Notes under the pieces: generated by a model | Seen by the model: the letters and a program-made list of their open reading frames with translations, nothing else | Database searches by the model: none | Told to the model about the DNA's origin: nothing | Assembly: GCA_930367205.1 (NCBI GenBank) | Contig: OV884012.1 | Span: 51,171,239 to 51,235,238 of the forward strand | Length of the DNA: 64,000 bases | DNA from: Acanthosoma haemorrhoidale | Taxonomy: Eukaryota > Arthropoda > Insecta > Hemiptera > Acanthosomatidae | Direction of reading: 5' to 3' | Shown: in pieces, positions 33,501 to 46,009 of the stretch | Layout: each line of letters opens with the position of its first letter | How positions within the stretch are numbered: position 1 is the first letter of the stretch | Translations under genes and position numbers: made by a program

Positions 33501-34100
33501 CAACCCAGTCAAGGAGGAGATAATAAATACTGCGTCCCTTAGTAAAAACTGGCTTGGCTCCCTCCCTGAGTAGAAGAGTGACTTCCAAACCTGGAATGCA
33601 TTTTCATCAAAAATAGTTGTGAAAAAAAAAAAAAAATGTATTCGAGTAACTGAACAGCATGAATATTGGAAACTGGAAATTTTATTATTTCCTCTGGGTC
33701 AAGTTGTTGATGTTTAATACCTACCTAGACACTGAACAAATCAGTTGACGTCCTAGTAAAGCGTCATGTCAGGTAGGAACATTGTGTAATTCCCCTCTGG
33801 GCTGAATGATGTTCGGAAGGCAATGTTCGAAGCTTCAAGAGGAATATTTAAATCAAGCTGTCTAAAATTATACTCTAACAAAAGAGAATACTTTGAACTC
33901 CTACGATTTTCCATTGAGTTGGAAAGCAAAGAGGTATTTGTCACTATCGACCATTTCAATCAAATGTCGACAATGGTCAGGTTGTGAGACAAAGGAGGGG
34001 ATCTGGAGACATGGGCATGGACTTAGGCGTCTGAACTGAAACCGGCTTAATAGTCAGGCCGACGATTTCTGTTCTGGCTTGACGATGTGATCCTTGGACG

Positions 34101-37100
34101 ATGTCTGGATCGATCTTTAGAATGGTTTTGAAAGGAACTATCAATTTTATTTGTTCATATTGTGATAATTGGAACTTGGTCGTTGTTTAAGTTCTTTACT
34201 TTCTTTTTTCAAGCCCCAAGAGCAGTGACTTTTTTCTAAATTTAGGTTTTAGTTGTGGCATTTAATTCCAAAATTGTTCCCTAAGCCTATTGCCTCGTAA
34301 GCCACGAATGAATGAAAAATACCATCAGCAATTAAAATAATTTTATTGCATTCATCAGCTGTAAGAAAGTTACAGAAAACTCGCACTGCAGTAAATCTTG
34401 TTGAAAAAACCAGAAATAGGTTTTTGTTGTGTTTGGAAAATGTTTATGAAATCTTTAGTAATGGGTCACTTCATATTTTTTTCTAGAATAAGCATTTTTT
34501 TAATGTCTTAATAAGGTCGACATCGGAGAGATGTTTTACTGGTTTCTTTAGCTCTGAAAATGGCGCGTTATTGTAGGAGGTGGGACTAATGCTAACACAA
34601 AGTAGTTGTGCAATCTGAGTTTTATCTGTGACACCTTTTTATTGTGTAGTAGTTTTCAAAACGTTCAAGGTAAAAGGATAATATTTTCAAATAGGAGCAA
34701 TACTTCAAATGGTGCAGTACTTGAATAAACGTTTGAAATAATACCTGTATTCAGTATAAGAGGTTGATGTTTAGAAATAATTTCATCTATCATGGACTTT
34801 TGTCACATTTGTATTGCATTCAAAAGTAAATAGTTCAAATTGATCAGAATCCATAGGTACAGATTTCAATTGGTTCGCTTTATCAGAAATACCTTTTTGA
34901 AGAATATTGCCTTTATATATTAGACTAGGAGCCAATGTCACACGAACGAACGTAAAGCTACCGATATTCTCAAGCGATACTCCTTATTGGGTACAACTAG
35001 AATCGTCAAGTCTTGGCGTACAAAATGGTTGTATTTTTTGAAAGTTGGACTCAAAGTGGACAGACAAATTTTGAGGTTCCATTCACCCGAAAGATACACC
35101 ACCAATTTATGAAAAAGTTAAATTATACCCAATAATGTTATAAGCCTTACCGTAAATTGACGTAATCGGGGGCGTTTTCGAAATTTACGTGCTCAAACAT
35201 GACAAATTGTTGAATTCCATTCACGGCACGTTGAGTAAAATTCAATTCAGTAAGACTCCCAGGAAGGTGCGTTTCCAAAACTGACGCAAAAAACAGGTTT
35301 TGGTTAAATCGATTAATACGTTTTGGAAACACTTACAAATACAATCATTTAAATGAAAAATTTAAATATCTGGTTGAATTATCGTAAAAAACTAGATTTG
35401 GAATTCTAGTTTATTTTAAAAACTGACGCCCTCAAACATCTAAAATCTTTATTATTATTTATTTTATTTGTTCAGCCATGCCGTAAAGATGACAATTTAC
35501 TGGCAGCCGGTACCAGCAGAAAGAATGTAAAACTCGTCAAAGTCAAATAAATGAATATTCCCAAGAAATTATAAAGCGAAAAATAGGCAAAAGAATGTGA
35601 AAAAAAAGAAAAATACAAAAACATTATTTGATAGGAAAAAAAATAGAAGTAAGGAAATAATAATGATTATACAGCAAATAAATAAATGAAAAAAGAAAAA
35701 AAATCTGTGGCAGATAGTAATATTTTAGAACTGAGAGGGGTTTACATTTTTCTAGTAATTTACAAGATGTTCAAATTAAGTAAGGAAATAATAAGTGTTC
35801 TAGCGCTATGGTTTTGAGCCTATTTTTTATAGTCAGAAGCTGAACAAGTAAATTGTGAATTACTTGACACCCTCCTCGCCGCATCTGTATTCACGGTTTG
35901 TTCTAATTTTAAGTCTACCGGCATCAGAGCTAAAGTCATTTGATGTTATTTTTACTCCCAGACGACCATTTTTGAAATGTTCTCGCAATCCTGGATGCGT
36001 TTTGACCAACTTCTAATTCAAATTAGGGAATTGTTATAAGTGTAATATAAAGGATATGATAAGTGTAAATGTAAACGTCAATGTCGCTAGTTCTTACGGG
36101 TTTCTGCAAATTAAAATAATATTTTATAAACCTAATGTAAAATAAAACGAGTAAATCAGTGGAAGTTTTCCGTGTTCCCCTCGAATAGAAGTCTCATTGA
36201 TTTCCTTGTATTGGCAACATTGTTTCCAGGTCAATAGAAATATTTAATGCTTTATAATTTAATTTACCTTACAATAATATTTCGAGATTGAGAATACAAC
36301 TGTCACAAATTTCATTCCCTGTTCTTACAAAAATGAAGTTGAAGCGGAGGCCCTGAAGTGCCCCAGAGGGGTCTCGTAATAAATTTGTTTTATTATTATT
36401 ACTAGTGTGAGCCCACATTTATCAATGAATTTCCCGATAGCTTTGAACAACGCAAGGACAAAATGAATTTCTCCAATCTGAATGAACAAGTATTTAATAT
36501 ATATGCAATACAGCGTAATACAAAAAGAAGAATACAATAAACGACTTTCGCGATTGCGAGATCGTAGGCCAATACTGGTTTTTGACCACATTCTTTGGCT
36601 AGGGATATGGTTTTTTTTTTTATGGTTTCATGATTCACTGTGTTTTATGTAGGTGATTCGTTATTCAACGGTACATAAACTATTCCTAGTTGAGGGCTAG
36701 AATCTAATTACATCATAGAATTGTATCCCGCTCACATAAGTGTGTTTTTAATTTTCATATGAATAGATAGCATCCACAATAAGTCCCGGAATTGAAGAGA
36801 TTGTGGAGTGGTATTCCCACAGGTGTCATCCCTTGTTTCTATTATATGGTTCATGTACTTCAGGCTGATGGTCTAAAGCCTGTTTCTTTTTTCTTTGTCT
36901 GTTACATAGTGGAGGGATTACTTCTGTAGAAGACGAGGGAATATATGACATACTATCAGAGAAAAAATCAGTGCATATATTTTGCCAACAAATACCCTGT
37001 GTGTCAGGCAATGTATCTTTATCCGAAAAAGAACCAATGATTCGGTCAAAAATGTCCCATCCGACCTCAGTATTTAGTTCAGGACGCGTACAAAACCGTT

Positions 37101-38755
37101 CACTCGGAGGAACTTTGTCGGAAACATCGCACGACGAGGTCTCTATTTCTTTGATATAGTATAGTAACTAGATATAGTATATAGATATAGATCTGTAACT
37201 ATCTATATGAAAGAATCGCTTAAATACATTTACATTCATCGCTTAACCTAATTTAAATTGTATTGAAGATATGAATCTTTTTATTTATTGCCGCAAATCG
37301 CGATTGACTGTAAAATGCGCGCCATTCTCTCAGGCCTCTGTCTTTTGAAACCTGTCTCACTGAAAAGAGAAGATAACTAATTAGTAAGAGTTTCAGAAAT
37401 ATCATTTTCTATAGCAGTAAAAGATCACTCACGGTAATACGTTCCACCTTAACAGTGGTATTCATTATAGTTGGAATCAATTCTTCAGACGACTTAGAGT
37501 TCATAACTACACATTACTTAATTTTGAGAATTTAATTTCATTTAGAAAAACTTTTTAAAATTTTGTTTCCGAATGTGTGCTGTGCGTAAAACTGGCATTT
37601 CTTGTTTCAAATTCATGCTTGCAGAGAGATAATCACATGTTTATCTTTCCGTAATAAGAAAAATCCATGCATGAATGAATAATTGTATAAATAAAATTTG
37701 AGACAAAATTTCCAGTGAGCACATTTTTTATCTACTCCTCACGTTGGGGGAAGGCCTGGCACAATGGAAGAAAAAGGAATTGGAAAGAGACGATCTATTT
37801 CTTATGAGTGAATGCCATGCATTATGAAAGTATGGATCCTATTCACATTCTCTTTCGTATGAAGTTGAAAAGGAGCTTCACTCAACTCCTATACATTGTT
37901 TATAACAAAAAACTGCTTTTAATACGATGATTACTTTTAATTATTTGAACCAAAAGTTTTAAAGACAGGATTGCTGTTATTTTTCAAACATTACAGAAAT
38001 ACGGTTATGCTAATTGCTAGGCTTAAAGAAATATTCCTTACATTTTAACAGCTACGGACGAGCAGTTTTTATCTTCTGAGCCACCCTGTATGTATGTCAA
38101 AAATTATGAGAATTTCAGACCTATACTAGGCTTATGTATTAATTATAAGTCATACAGTTGTAAAAGTAACTAGGCTCTAAATACGTCATGACGCGATCTG
38201 ACCACTTCCTAGCCACTGGTATCATAACACATTCAGCTTTATATACTTATTTATAATACTATCGGAACGAATGAAAACAAAAAGAAAATAAGTTATATCG
38301 CGATGGATAACATCGCCTACATTTTGATTTATTTATTAACCTAAATTATTAATTATAACTTATAATAATACCTAGCATGATAGAACATTAATATTAATAA
38401 ATTTGATTGAGAAATAAATAAAAAAAACAATATGTGAAGAGTAACGATCGACTAGATATTATAAAAAATAGAAAAAAAGGATAAGACATTTAGAATATTA
38501 ACACAACTCTTTGGAAAATGCACGATGGGTTTAATTGTTATTCCATTATTAACAATGAATGATTAGCAGATGAACATGATTTTACTGCACTAAAAATATT
38601 ACTTGTTTATGATAAGTATAAAAACCAATTCTAAACATTTGATCTCAACTACTGAATTACACAACTACATAAGTGTTAAATCACCCTATACTCTGGTGCA
38701 TATATAATGTATTGTGATTAGATGTAAAACATGGTTTTCTAGTATTAAATCATGG
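34101..38755. other. AT-rich intron sequence, nothing securely recognised
   Basis: No supported gene. Part of the lower end may belong to the old gypsy relic (gag/protease side). At 36826-37011 a 61-codon - strand frame contains SYIPSSSTEVIPP. It looks vaguely like the acidic serine-rich leader of a transposase-type protein, but it is too short to assign. Confidence 0.35.
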
Positions 38756-39334
38756 AAAGGCCGGTAGTCCTAAAACAAGTAACAGAGGGTCGAAGGTCCA
38801 GCAATAAAACCTGAGAGGGTAAGCCACCTCCTCCTAATAAAACCAACCCGGTAGACCTAGGGTCACCTTCCGGCGGTCATAAAATCTAAAAGCCATGCTA
38901 TAAACAGTGCTTTAGGGGACGAGGGATCACGTACCTCGGCGCAGGTGTGACATCATAAACATACCCCTTTCAAGCCAGGCTCCGCCTTCCGGAAGGTGAG
39001 GGAAATAATATTTAAAACCAAGGGGTTTCGCCCTAAAAACCCACTCTTTCTCAGTCTCCTCATCTAGACAGCCGCGATCACTCGGTCGCGATACGCCAGG
39101 GCCCCGGGGCCCTGGAAGTAAGTCCACTTAGTCTTCTACTAGTCTACACTCTCTCTGCCACACCTCTGCGCCGTCACCATATCTCACAGCCTCTAGCAGA
39201 CCTTCTGACGACTTGTACCTATTACGCTGCCAATCTCCCGCCCGAACTCTGAAAACTGGTCTTATTCTTTATGAAACCTCTTAACCTCTTCTCCTGAACA
39301 CAGTGTATTGTTGGGACACATCCCTATCAATAAA
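38756..39334 (+). repeat. Possible LTR or promoter-leader of an unidentified retroelement
   Basis: The stretch is richer in GC than its surroundings. It contains a TATTTAAAA box (near 39010) followed at about 40 bp by TCAGTC (near 39053), which resembles the arthropod TCAGT initiator. A GC-rich leader then runs to a short open frame. The arrangement is that of an LTR or promoter plus 5' leader. No second copy and no pol are in the window. The polarity is inferred from the box order. Weak evidence. Confidence 0.3.
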
Positions 39335-39547
39335 ATGGAGTCAGATAATAACGCCTACATGGAACATAGTCCATGTTATAAACTACAACAATCCGCACTT
39401 GTCACCAGGGCTAAAGTGATTGGGCACTCCCCTAGTGGCACCCCGACTATTGGTGACCCCGACGTGAACGAGAAGCCCGACGTGATCGAGAAGCTCGACG
39501 TGATCAAGACACCCGACAACATTCATAAGACTATTCAAAAGAACTAG
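39335..39547 (+). CDS. Small unknown open frame with an 18 bp (hexapeptide) repeat
   Basis: A 70-codon frame from the ATG at 39335. Its second half has three tandem 18 bp units at 39461-39514 encoding a DV(N/I)(E/K)K(P/L/T)-like hexapeptide (DVNEKP, DVIEKL, DVIKTP). It lies directly after the possible LTR/leader at 38756-39334, so it could be the start of a retroelement gag or a leftover of one. I do not recognise the protein. It may not be expressed. Confidence 0.25.
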   Translation: MESDNNAYMEHSPCYKLQQSALVTRAKVIGHSPSGTPTIGDPDVNEKPDVIEKLDVIKTPDNIHKTIQKN

Positions 39548-39929
39548 AATATTTAATTTAATGGGGTATATAGCATGGCGTTCAAACAAATTGGCAACGG
39601 CTATGGTACATTACTAATTAAAACTCAATGGGGTTTCTAATGACCAACGCCAACAGTGCTCTCCTAGGCAGGCTCGCGGTTAGTTCCATCATCAATAATA
39701 CAGTGGCCTTCACATGAGTCCAAGAGGTGTCATCGTTTCCACGTCCATCGAGAAATTGTCCCTTCTTTTTCACCTTGGGCAGAAGCCGTGTAAGAGGAAG
39801 AAGCATAGTTCCTATTTGTTTACCTATAATCATATATCGGTCTCGGGACATGGAAATCTCACCGGACACTCCCGATGCATATCAAATATTTGTAAGAATT
39901 CTATACCGACTTCGATACATAACAACTGA

Positions 39930-40391
39930 AACAAGAACGATCGTTACGAGTAGTGATCAGAAATCTGCATCCAACCACACCAGCTGATGAAATTGAAGAC
40001 GAACTGTCAGCTCTCGGATTCAATGTTCACCAAATAACGAATGTTATACACGAGGAGAGCCAACCAGAGGAATCAGTCAAAACGGCGTTACCTTTCTTCT
40101 TCGTAGATCTTGAGCGAACGCCTGGTGTGGAAAAAATCTACTAACTGACGCACTTGTATTACACTTAAATACAGGTCGAAAGCCGTACCCCAAACGCGAC
40201 ATCCAGTGCCATAACTGCCAGGTATATAGGCACACAAAATCGTACTGCAACCACCTTCCGATCTGTGTAAAGTGCATTGGGCAGCTCAAAAGTGAATTGT
40301 GCAAGAAGCCCCTGAAATCGCATGCAGTATGCGTTCTCTGCAATCAGGGCCACCCGGCCAACTATAAGGGCTGCAAGGCTTACAAAATCCC
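39930..40391 (+). pseudogene. LINE ORF1 fragment with PRE_C2HC-like region and zinc knuckles
   Basis: Contains VIRNLHPTTPADEIEDEL, LPFFFVDLERTPGVEKIY and the three knuckle segments, in slightly altered form and partly in different frames. ORF1 binds element RNA. A stop follows KIY near 40141 and a frameshift occurs between that point and the knuckles. Confidence 0.75.
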
Positions 40392-41175
40392 TTTGGACTT
40401 CTTCCAAGTCCGCTGTGGTTTAGAATATTCTAACCACTATCCCATAAAATCAGGAGTTCCAGAGAGCAGTGTCCTGGGTCCCATCCTCTATAGCATATAC
40501 CCCGCCGACGTCCCCTCTACCCCCAATACCTTTTTGGCCACATTTGGAGATGAAACTGCAGTCTTGTCATCCCACCCAGACCCCGATATAGCATCCCATA
40601 ACCTTCAAAAACACCTTGACGAGATCGAGTATTGGTACAACCAATGGCGGATCAAAGTTAATGAAGCAAAATTTTCCCACATTACCTTCACTCTCTGTTG
40701 CAAGTCTTGTCTACTAGTTTATTTTAATTATATTCAACTCCGTGTATTCAAGACAGTACGGTACTTGGCTTCCATCTCGACAAACGACTGACCTGAAACC
40801 CACATACGAGGCTAAAATGACAAGAACTAAACAGACACTGTGGACAACAGTACAGGCTACTTCAAAGGACATCCCATCTCTCAATAGAAAATCAATTACT
40901 AATTTACAAAGTTATACTTAAGCCCATCTTGACATACGGAATAGAGCTATGAAGGACAGCAAAAAAGTCGAACATCAAGCGCATCCAATCCTTTCAATCT
41001 AAAGTCCTGAGAACAATAGTGAATGCCCCTTATTATGTCAGCAAAAAAACCCTTTATAACGATCTTAACATACCATACATTCTTGAACTCATCCTTTTCA
41101 TGTTTATGAAGTTCCGTAGTACCCTATCCAACCACCCTAATCCCGTAGAACAGTCATTGCACTGCGCCACTCACT
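40392..41175 (+). pseudogene. LINE ORF2 fragment (C-terminal RT half)
   Basis: RT from the FFQVRCGLEYSN segment onward. The catalytic FADD of the intact copy is FGDE here, and GVPQGSVLGP reads GVPESSVLGP. The frame from 40297 to 40791 joins the last zinc knuckle to the RT piece without a stop, giving a 164-codon chimeric frame. Further down come VNAPYYVS-like and DLNIPYILELI segments. Inactive as polymerase. Confidence 0.8.
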
Positions 41176-41464
41176 GCGAGGTCCAAAACATTAATTGCTT
41201 AGTGTTTTTCTATTTCTTTCGTAAGTAAGGAGGTGAAAACGGAAAACGCTTTTGATGTCTGAAAACCAACCTAATAGCACGGATGAAACTTCCACTGAGA
41301 GTACACTTCGTGTTTCCAATAGGATGATATGAATAACTCTATCTTAAAAAGACCTAAGTAGCCGAGAAGAGGTCTGACATAGTGCAAAAACTAGTGTCCC
41401 TCGCCCCTTCTCAGATTACCCCAGGAAAATAGGAAATATAGGCTCAGTTACCTTAGGTAAAAAA

Positions 41465-41890
41465 ATGCGTATAAGGGTTGGGACTAAATATTATATATCA
41501 AACTCATCTGCAATCAGATCTTGCGGTATGACTTGTACATTTTTCAAAGAACTCATATACTTAGCAAAAAACAAGTATATTCTCATTATAAAATACGAGC
41601 TCGTCCCGTTTAATATTATTCACTGGGAGAAGAAGCCACCAGGTTGCACCATCTACGTGTTATCAGCTAATGTAACGCTGGGAGGGAAACAGTTCTGTCT
41701 TTTTAAGTTATCCGTGGCCCAACTCTCCTTAAACTTATGGTATACTTGTCTTCAGCCTAATAGCCTTTTAGGGCCCTCACGCCCTATAATAGTAGATATA
41801 CCCTACCAGGATTTATGGTATCGCCTTGCTAATGTTAATGCCTCCTTTCCCTTTATGAGCGTTTCAGCCCATTTATATCTTCCCGGATAG
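41465..41890 (+). CDS. Unidentified 141-codon open frame
   Basis: I do not recognise this protein. The open frame is uninterrupted, less low-complexity than the surrounding AT-rich frames, and has balanced composition with cysteines, prolines and aromatic residues (YVLSANVTLGG, IIVDIPYQDLWYRLANVN). The ATG at 41465 is the first in frame. A short upstream frame (from the ATG at 41256) encodes MSENQPNSTDETSTEST and stops after about 23 codons. The pair could be exons or parts of an unknown transposon. It lies directly after the deleted LINE, inside the Dscam intron. Could be chance. Confidence 0.3.
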   Translation: MRIRVGTKYYISNSSAIRSCGMTCTFFKELIYLAKNKYILIIKYELVPFNIIHWEKKPPGCTIYVLSANVTLGGKQFCLFKLSVAQLSLNLWYTCLQPNSLLGPSRPIIVDIPYQDLWYRLANVNASFPFMSVSAHLYLPG

Positions 41891-44858
41891 TTCTTATTTG
41901 ATATCCCCTCTCCTGTCGTATATATAATATATATATATTTTATTTATAATATAGCTGTGGTAACTATTTATTCTCTTCTGAGCTAACCTATAGCGTATAA
42001 ACTAGTAATAATTCTAAAATCTATTTATATGATTTTATTATTCTTCTGCCTTAAAAAATTCATTTTATTAAACATTGATTTTAGGTACCGAAGGAAGGAA
42101 GGAAGGTCACCCGTTTAAGACCCAGCATTGTCATTACCTATTTGTTTAAGCTAATAATAGTAAAAACAAAACATAATTATTAATAATAAATTAATTAGGT
42201 TACCTATACCGGTAGCCTCGCCATTTTTTTTATATATCATATTTTTTTATATTAATTTTTACCGTCGATATCTTTACTAAACTGTACTACCAAGGTATGT
42301 TAAGTATCTAAAAGGTAAGTTTATAACTCCACATTGCAGTCATTTCTCGATACATCCTTCAGCACTTAAAGCGAAATACATGTAGTGAGTAAAAGGCGAT
42401 AAATATATAAAACTAAGTTTTATTACCACTAAGCAAAGGAAAGTACAACCGATAAAGCAATTAAAAATGTAAGTACTGATTTTTATGATTTTCGCTTATC
42501 TGATCACTGAGTTAAGTGTGTTAACTGAGTTAATTAGCTTAACTCAAATTATCGCTGGTTACTTCTTGAAGTATGGTGAGTCAAATTTGATTAGGGTGAA
42601 GAAAAACATATGTAGCGATTTCACCACATTTACATTATTTACATTTAACAAGTTTTGGCACACTGTGAATATCATTACTTATGAATTTGGTCATAAATTA
42701 TAATTACCGATAAGTGTTAACAGGTTGACATAAATGGATACCCAATATAGTTGAAAGATGCCATATTTGGGGTTTACAAGGAAGTTTTTAGTTTTACAGC
42801 ACCATCACTGTTTAAGTTAACCTGGCATGCTTAGGAGATGAAATAGATACGACAAATAGAACCAGCATTGCATATTTATGAACTTCGAAAGCATTGTAAA
42901 GTTTTAACATTAAAACGTTAATATGACAGCCAATCGACTGTTATTGAAATCTACTGTTACCTATACTAATTCCTTTCGAACAAATTATGTGACTCCCACT
43001 ACGAACATATTTAACTTTTTATATTTACATTCGCAAGTAATGTGGAGTTTACTATAATCTGAATTCACCTATGTGGTTTTGCGCGAAGTGTGACTCCACA
43101 CCAACAGACACTTTAGAATTCAACACTGGCAAGAAAGAGTTAACAGATTTCAGGAAATAATCTATCTTCAATCATTCAAGCCAAATTTAATAATGCATCA
43201 CAAAATTAAGAGAGGTTCAACACGGTTATTTAATGACTTTATGTAATCCACTCGATGCCCAAAACGTAATAACATAAACTATATTTTTTAATTACAAGTA
43301 ACTTATTAATAGCTGAACTTCGTTAGATTTCATAAAATTGCATTAATTTTTAATAACTTCATGAAACATATTATCCATCTATATGAAATCGTATTTATTT
43401 AATATACTATTTAATAACTTTAAGTAATTATTTTACTATGTTATATATTATTTATCAGGGCGTACAATTTATATTGATTACTCATTTATTTATTCATATT
43501 CATTAACTTTTTATTGGGCTGGTTTCGTTTTTATATAACATTAAATGGAACGACCATGCATAATATCATGCATCCAAAGATAAAATTGGTTGAACTACAA
43601 ACGTGGGGTTAAATTTAATGGATTTTTAAAATTATAGTTTGAAAAAACAAAATCGCAAATTAACCTAATAGAAATGACGAGATCATTGATAACTTACTCA
43701 AAGCTAAAGGTTTTTACCCACCAATTAATTAGTTAATGACACTTCCTAAATGGGTTTTTCATTTCCTTACAAGAAGACTTCCTTACTTAGAACTCGAGGA
43801 TAGATTAAGAGAAAAGACGAGAGGAAGGGAGAGAGAGAGTTTATCTTAAATATATATCTGAGTAATCACAATATGGCGGGTTTTCCTGTTTCCTGTTTAT
43901 GCTATGTACACTATTGAATGCATTACCGAGAAAGTCATGCCAATTACTTCAAGTCAACTGTTACTAATACTGTTAGCTTACTAAGGTCAATGTTAAAATA
44001 TTTCTTGATCATCTGATGAGACAAATGTTTATCCACTTACTATTTGAGGTGTTGTCCGAACACATGAACAACAAAAGTTGGGATGAATCCTGTGAACTTC
44101 TCACCTTTCATGTCAGTCGAGTTAAACCTCCATCGAATGTAACTTCCATGAACAAGTTAAGAATCTTGTTTTCGAGCCACGGGGTTACTTTGAAAATAGC
44201 GATCACTTCATGTATGTTAGTAATATATTTCTGGTTGAAATCTGACTGCACATTAAAAAAGGTATTCTTAATGGAATCACATACTCATGTATTGAATCCC
44301 CCACCAGATCAATACCAATTAAAAACCAAAGGTACAAATAATAAGAACAAAATATAAAGTGTCAGTTTTATATATTGCTAGCATTTTACTTGAAACTTCA
44401 TCCCCGTGGAAACCTCAGTGCAAACAGACTAAGTACTAGCATAGTCTACCGCTCATATTCATTTTCTATTAATATAAATGCTGAATTATTTCTTTTTTTA
44501 AGTGGATTGGGAGGAAAAAAAATATCATTTTCACTACCCAACCCCTGAAAGAATTAGATTGAAGAAATGTACCTATATATTAACGGAAAGTCTTAGTGTT
44601 TACTAATGCGTACAGCAGTCGCTTAGTTTAAATCGTACAAACAACCTAGCGATGCCTAGGTATTCATTTAACCCAATATATTATTAGACCATAAAAGAAT
44701 TTCATATATCGCGTAAATATGAAGTAATTATATTCACAGGTAACAAAAGCGTAAGTTTAAATAAAAGCACAAATTGGAACCTCTTTAAAAAAAAGAAGAG
44801 ATCTGTTAGAACGAGTAGTAACCGTGGGATAAAAACTGTTGCACTGTCTCCTTTTCCG
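41891..44858. other. AT-rich intron sequence, nothing recognised
   Basis: No supported gene. Short simple repeats occur: AT-rich runs at about 41920-41945 and GGAA units at about 42089-42108. The open frame 44016-44357 has no recognisable motifs. Confidence 0.4.
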
Positions 44859-44867
44859 TGGTCACTT

Positions 44868-45233
44868 AATCCTCCTCGGAGACTGAAACGGCAGTGGCCT
44901 CGTGACCATGCTATGTCCTGGCAACGGCCAGTTTCTCCAATCATGTCCTGAGCGTCTGTGGCTCTCACGCTCTTGGTCAGCCTCCACTGGCTAGTATCCG
45001 GTGACGCGGATGACGGAGGAGCGTGGGGGACTTTCCAAGACTCCGCTTTCTCTTCGCATGTGGATTTGGGAGGTCTCTGGGCTGTCTGTAAATATTGCAT
45101 GAATGAGCGAGTGAATGATGGACTGTAAATATGGTATGGTATGAATGAGAGCATTTATCTTATTACTTATTGCCTTATAAAAGGCAGATTGTAATTATAG
45201 CACAATAAAGGAGTATATCAATATCAATATCCT
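44868..45233 (+). mobile_element. LINE 3' tail (+), 366 bp, with 9 bp target-site duplication
   Basis: Carries the end of ORF2 and the 3' untranslated region of the jockey-like LINE (ACGGCAGTGGCCTCGTGACC, GGCCAGTTTCTCCAAT, GCCTCCACTGGCT, GAGGAGCGTGGGGG). It ends with the hairpin TGCCTTATAAAAGGCA and CACAATAAAGGAG. TGGTCACTT at 44859-44867 is repeated at 45234-45242. The - strand open frame 44702-45154 is antisense to this tail and not a gene. Confidence 0.8.
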
Positions 45234-45242
45234 TGGTCACTT

Positions 45243-45975
45243 CAATTACATTACCCACCATCTTCCTTTCAAACGACCTAGTCCAGTAACAACGTTTTGG
45301 TTAGACCAGTGTTCCCTAGTAAAATAACTGGAGATCCTACTTTACGTAAAATACGATGTAGTAGCAATTCACAATTATTCAAGATTTCCCAAACGCAGCT
45401 TTTTTCTTTAAACCTCTAAACAGATCTACTGCCACAGATTCGTTTACGCTGTCTTTTAGAAAGTTTTGTTAAGTTCTATTTGACTAAACAGGGTTTTGAT
45501 GATGTCAGGACTGTCACTAATTAGCATATCAGTCCCGAAAACTAAGAATTTGACACTAATGTCGGTAATTTTGGACATTTTATTTTTCATTCCTTCGTGC
45601 TGATGTTAGTTCAACCCCAATTGTAATTAAACGGCATCAGGAGTGTACTATTCATCTCAGTGGCCCCGAATAATATGGATTCGAAATTAATATTAATATT
45701 CTATGATTTTTAAGTCTTTTTACGCAAGGTTTACCAGTATTTATACTTAAATACGTGTATTGCAAATATCACTTCTCAGTAAAAAATGTGCATTCATTAT
45801 TAGTTGGACTAACGACCAAGTCTTGAATATTAATAGGGCTAAATAACTAATTAAATTCAAGAGGGGGTTGAGTACTAGCAGTTGAGTACCTCTTGTGAGC
45901 ATTCATTACCCCTTCTCTGCTGTCCCTTCTGCGCTTTGTAAATATAAGAGTCCCTCTAGATGCATATAGCTGTTA
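45243..45975. other. Intron sequence between two LINE insertions, nothing recognised
   Basis: No supported gene, repeat or RNA. Confidence 0.4.
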
Positions 45976-45987
45976 CCTAATATAATT
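45976..45987. repeat. Target-site duplication (left) of the full-length LINE
   Basis: CCTAATATAATT, repeated exactly at 50807-50818. Its final TT merges with the element's poly(T) (the poly(A) tail read on the + strand). Confidence 0.88.
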
Positions 45988-46009
45988 TTTTTTTTTTTTT
46001 TTTTTTTTT

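Larger units (their letters stand above)
31430..34100 (-). mobile_element. Old Ty3/gypsy relic of a different lineage
   Basis: On the - strand, fragments of pol lie in order: reverse transcriptase (about 33500-32900), RNase H (about 32920-32480) and integrase (about 31920-31430). Motifs include FLGLVTYYSRFLPDFS, RLIAYASSLTVSKTNYSQLD, and WERIHLYYTGQFVDCFYLVV with DANSKW. These fit the lineage of gypsy elements often annotated as K02A2.6-like in animal genomes and differ clearly from elements 1 and 2. All frames are broken. LTRs were not recognised, and the upper boundary (protease/gag side) is uncertain. A short LINE tail (32278-32401) inserted into it later. Confidence 0.78.
39815..41175 (+). 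mobile_element. Internally deleted copy of the jockey-like LINE
   Basis: On the + strand, ORF1 sequence from the segment matching SPDTPDTYR (near 39860) runs through the zinc knuckles to GCKAYK (near 40390). The sequence then jumps directly into the RT region of ORF2 (FFQVRCGLEYSN, near 40400) and runs to the C-terminal LHCATH (near 41165). About 2 kb present in the intact copy (end of ORF1, endonuclease, first half of RT) is missing. It ends before the 3' untranslated region. Several frameshifts and stops. Boundaries are approximate. Confidence 0.82.

Noticed and set aside
36325..36638. Antisense frames near 36.4 kb
   Set aside because: Isoleucine/phenylalanine-rich, AT-driven frames without recognisable domain.
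44702..45154. 150-codon - strand frame as a gene
   Set aside because: It is antisense to the + strand LINE 3' tail; a similar antisense frame occurs at 6226-6519 over another tail.
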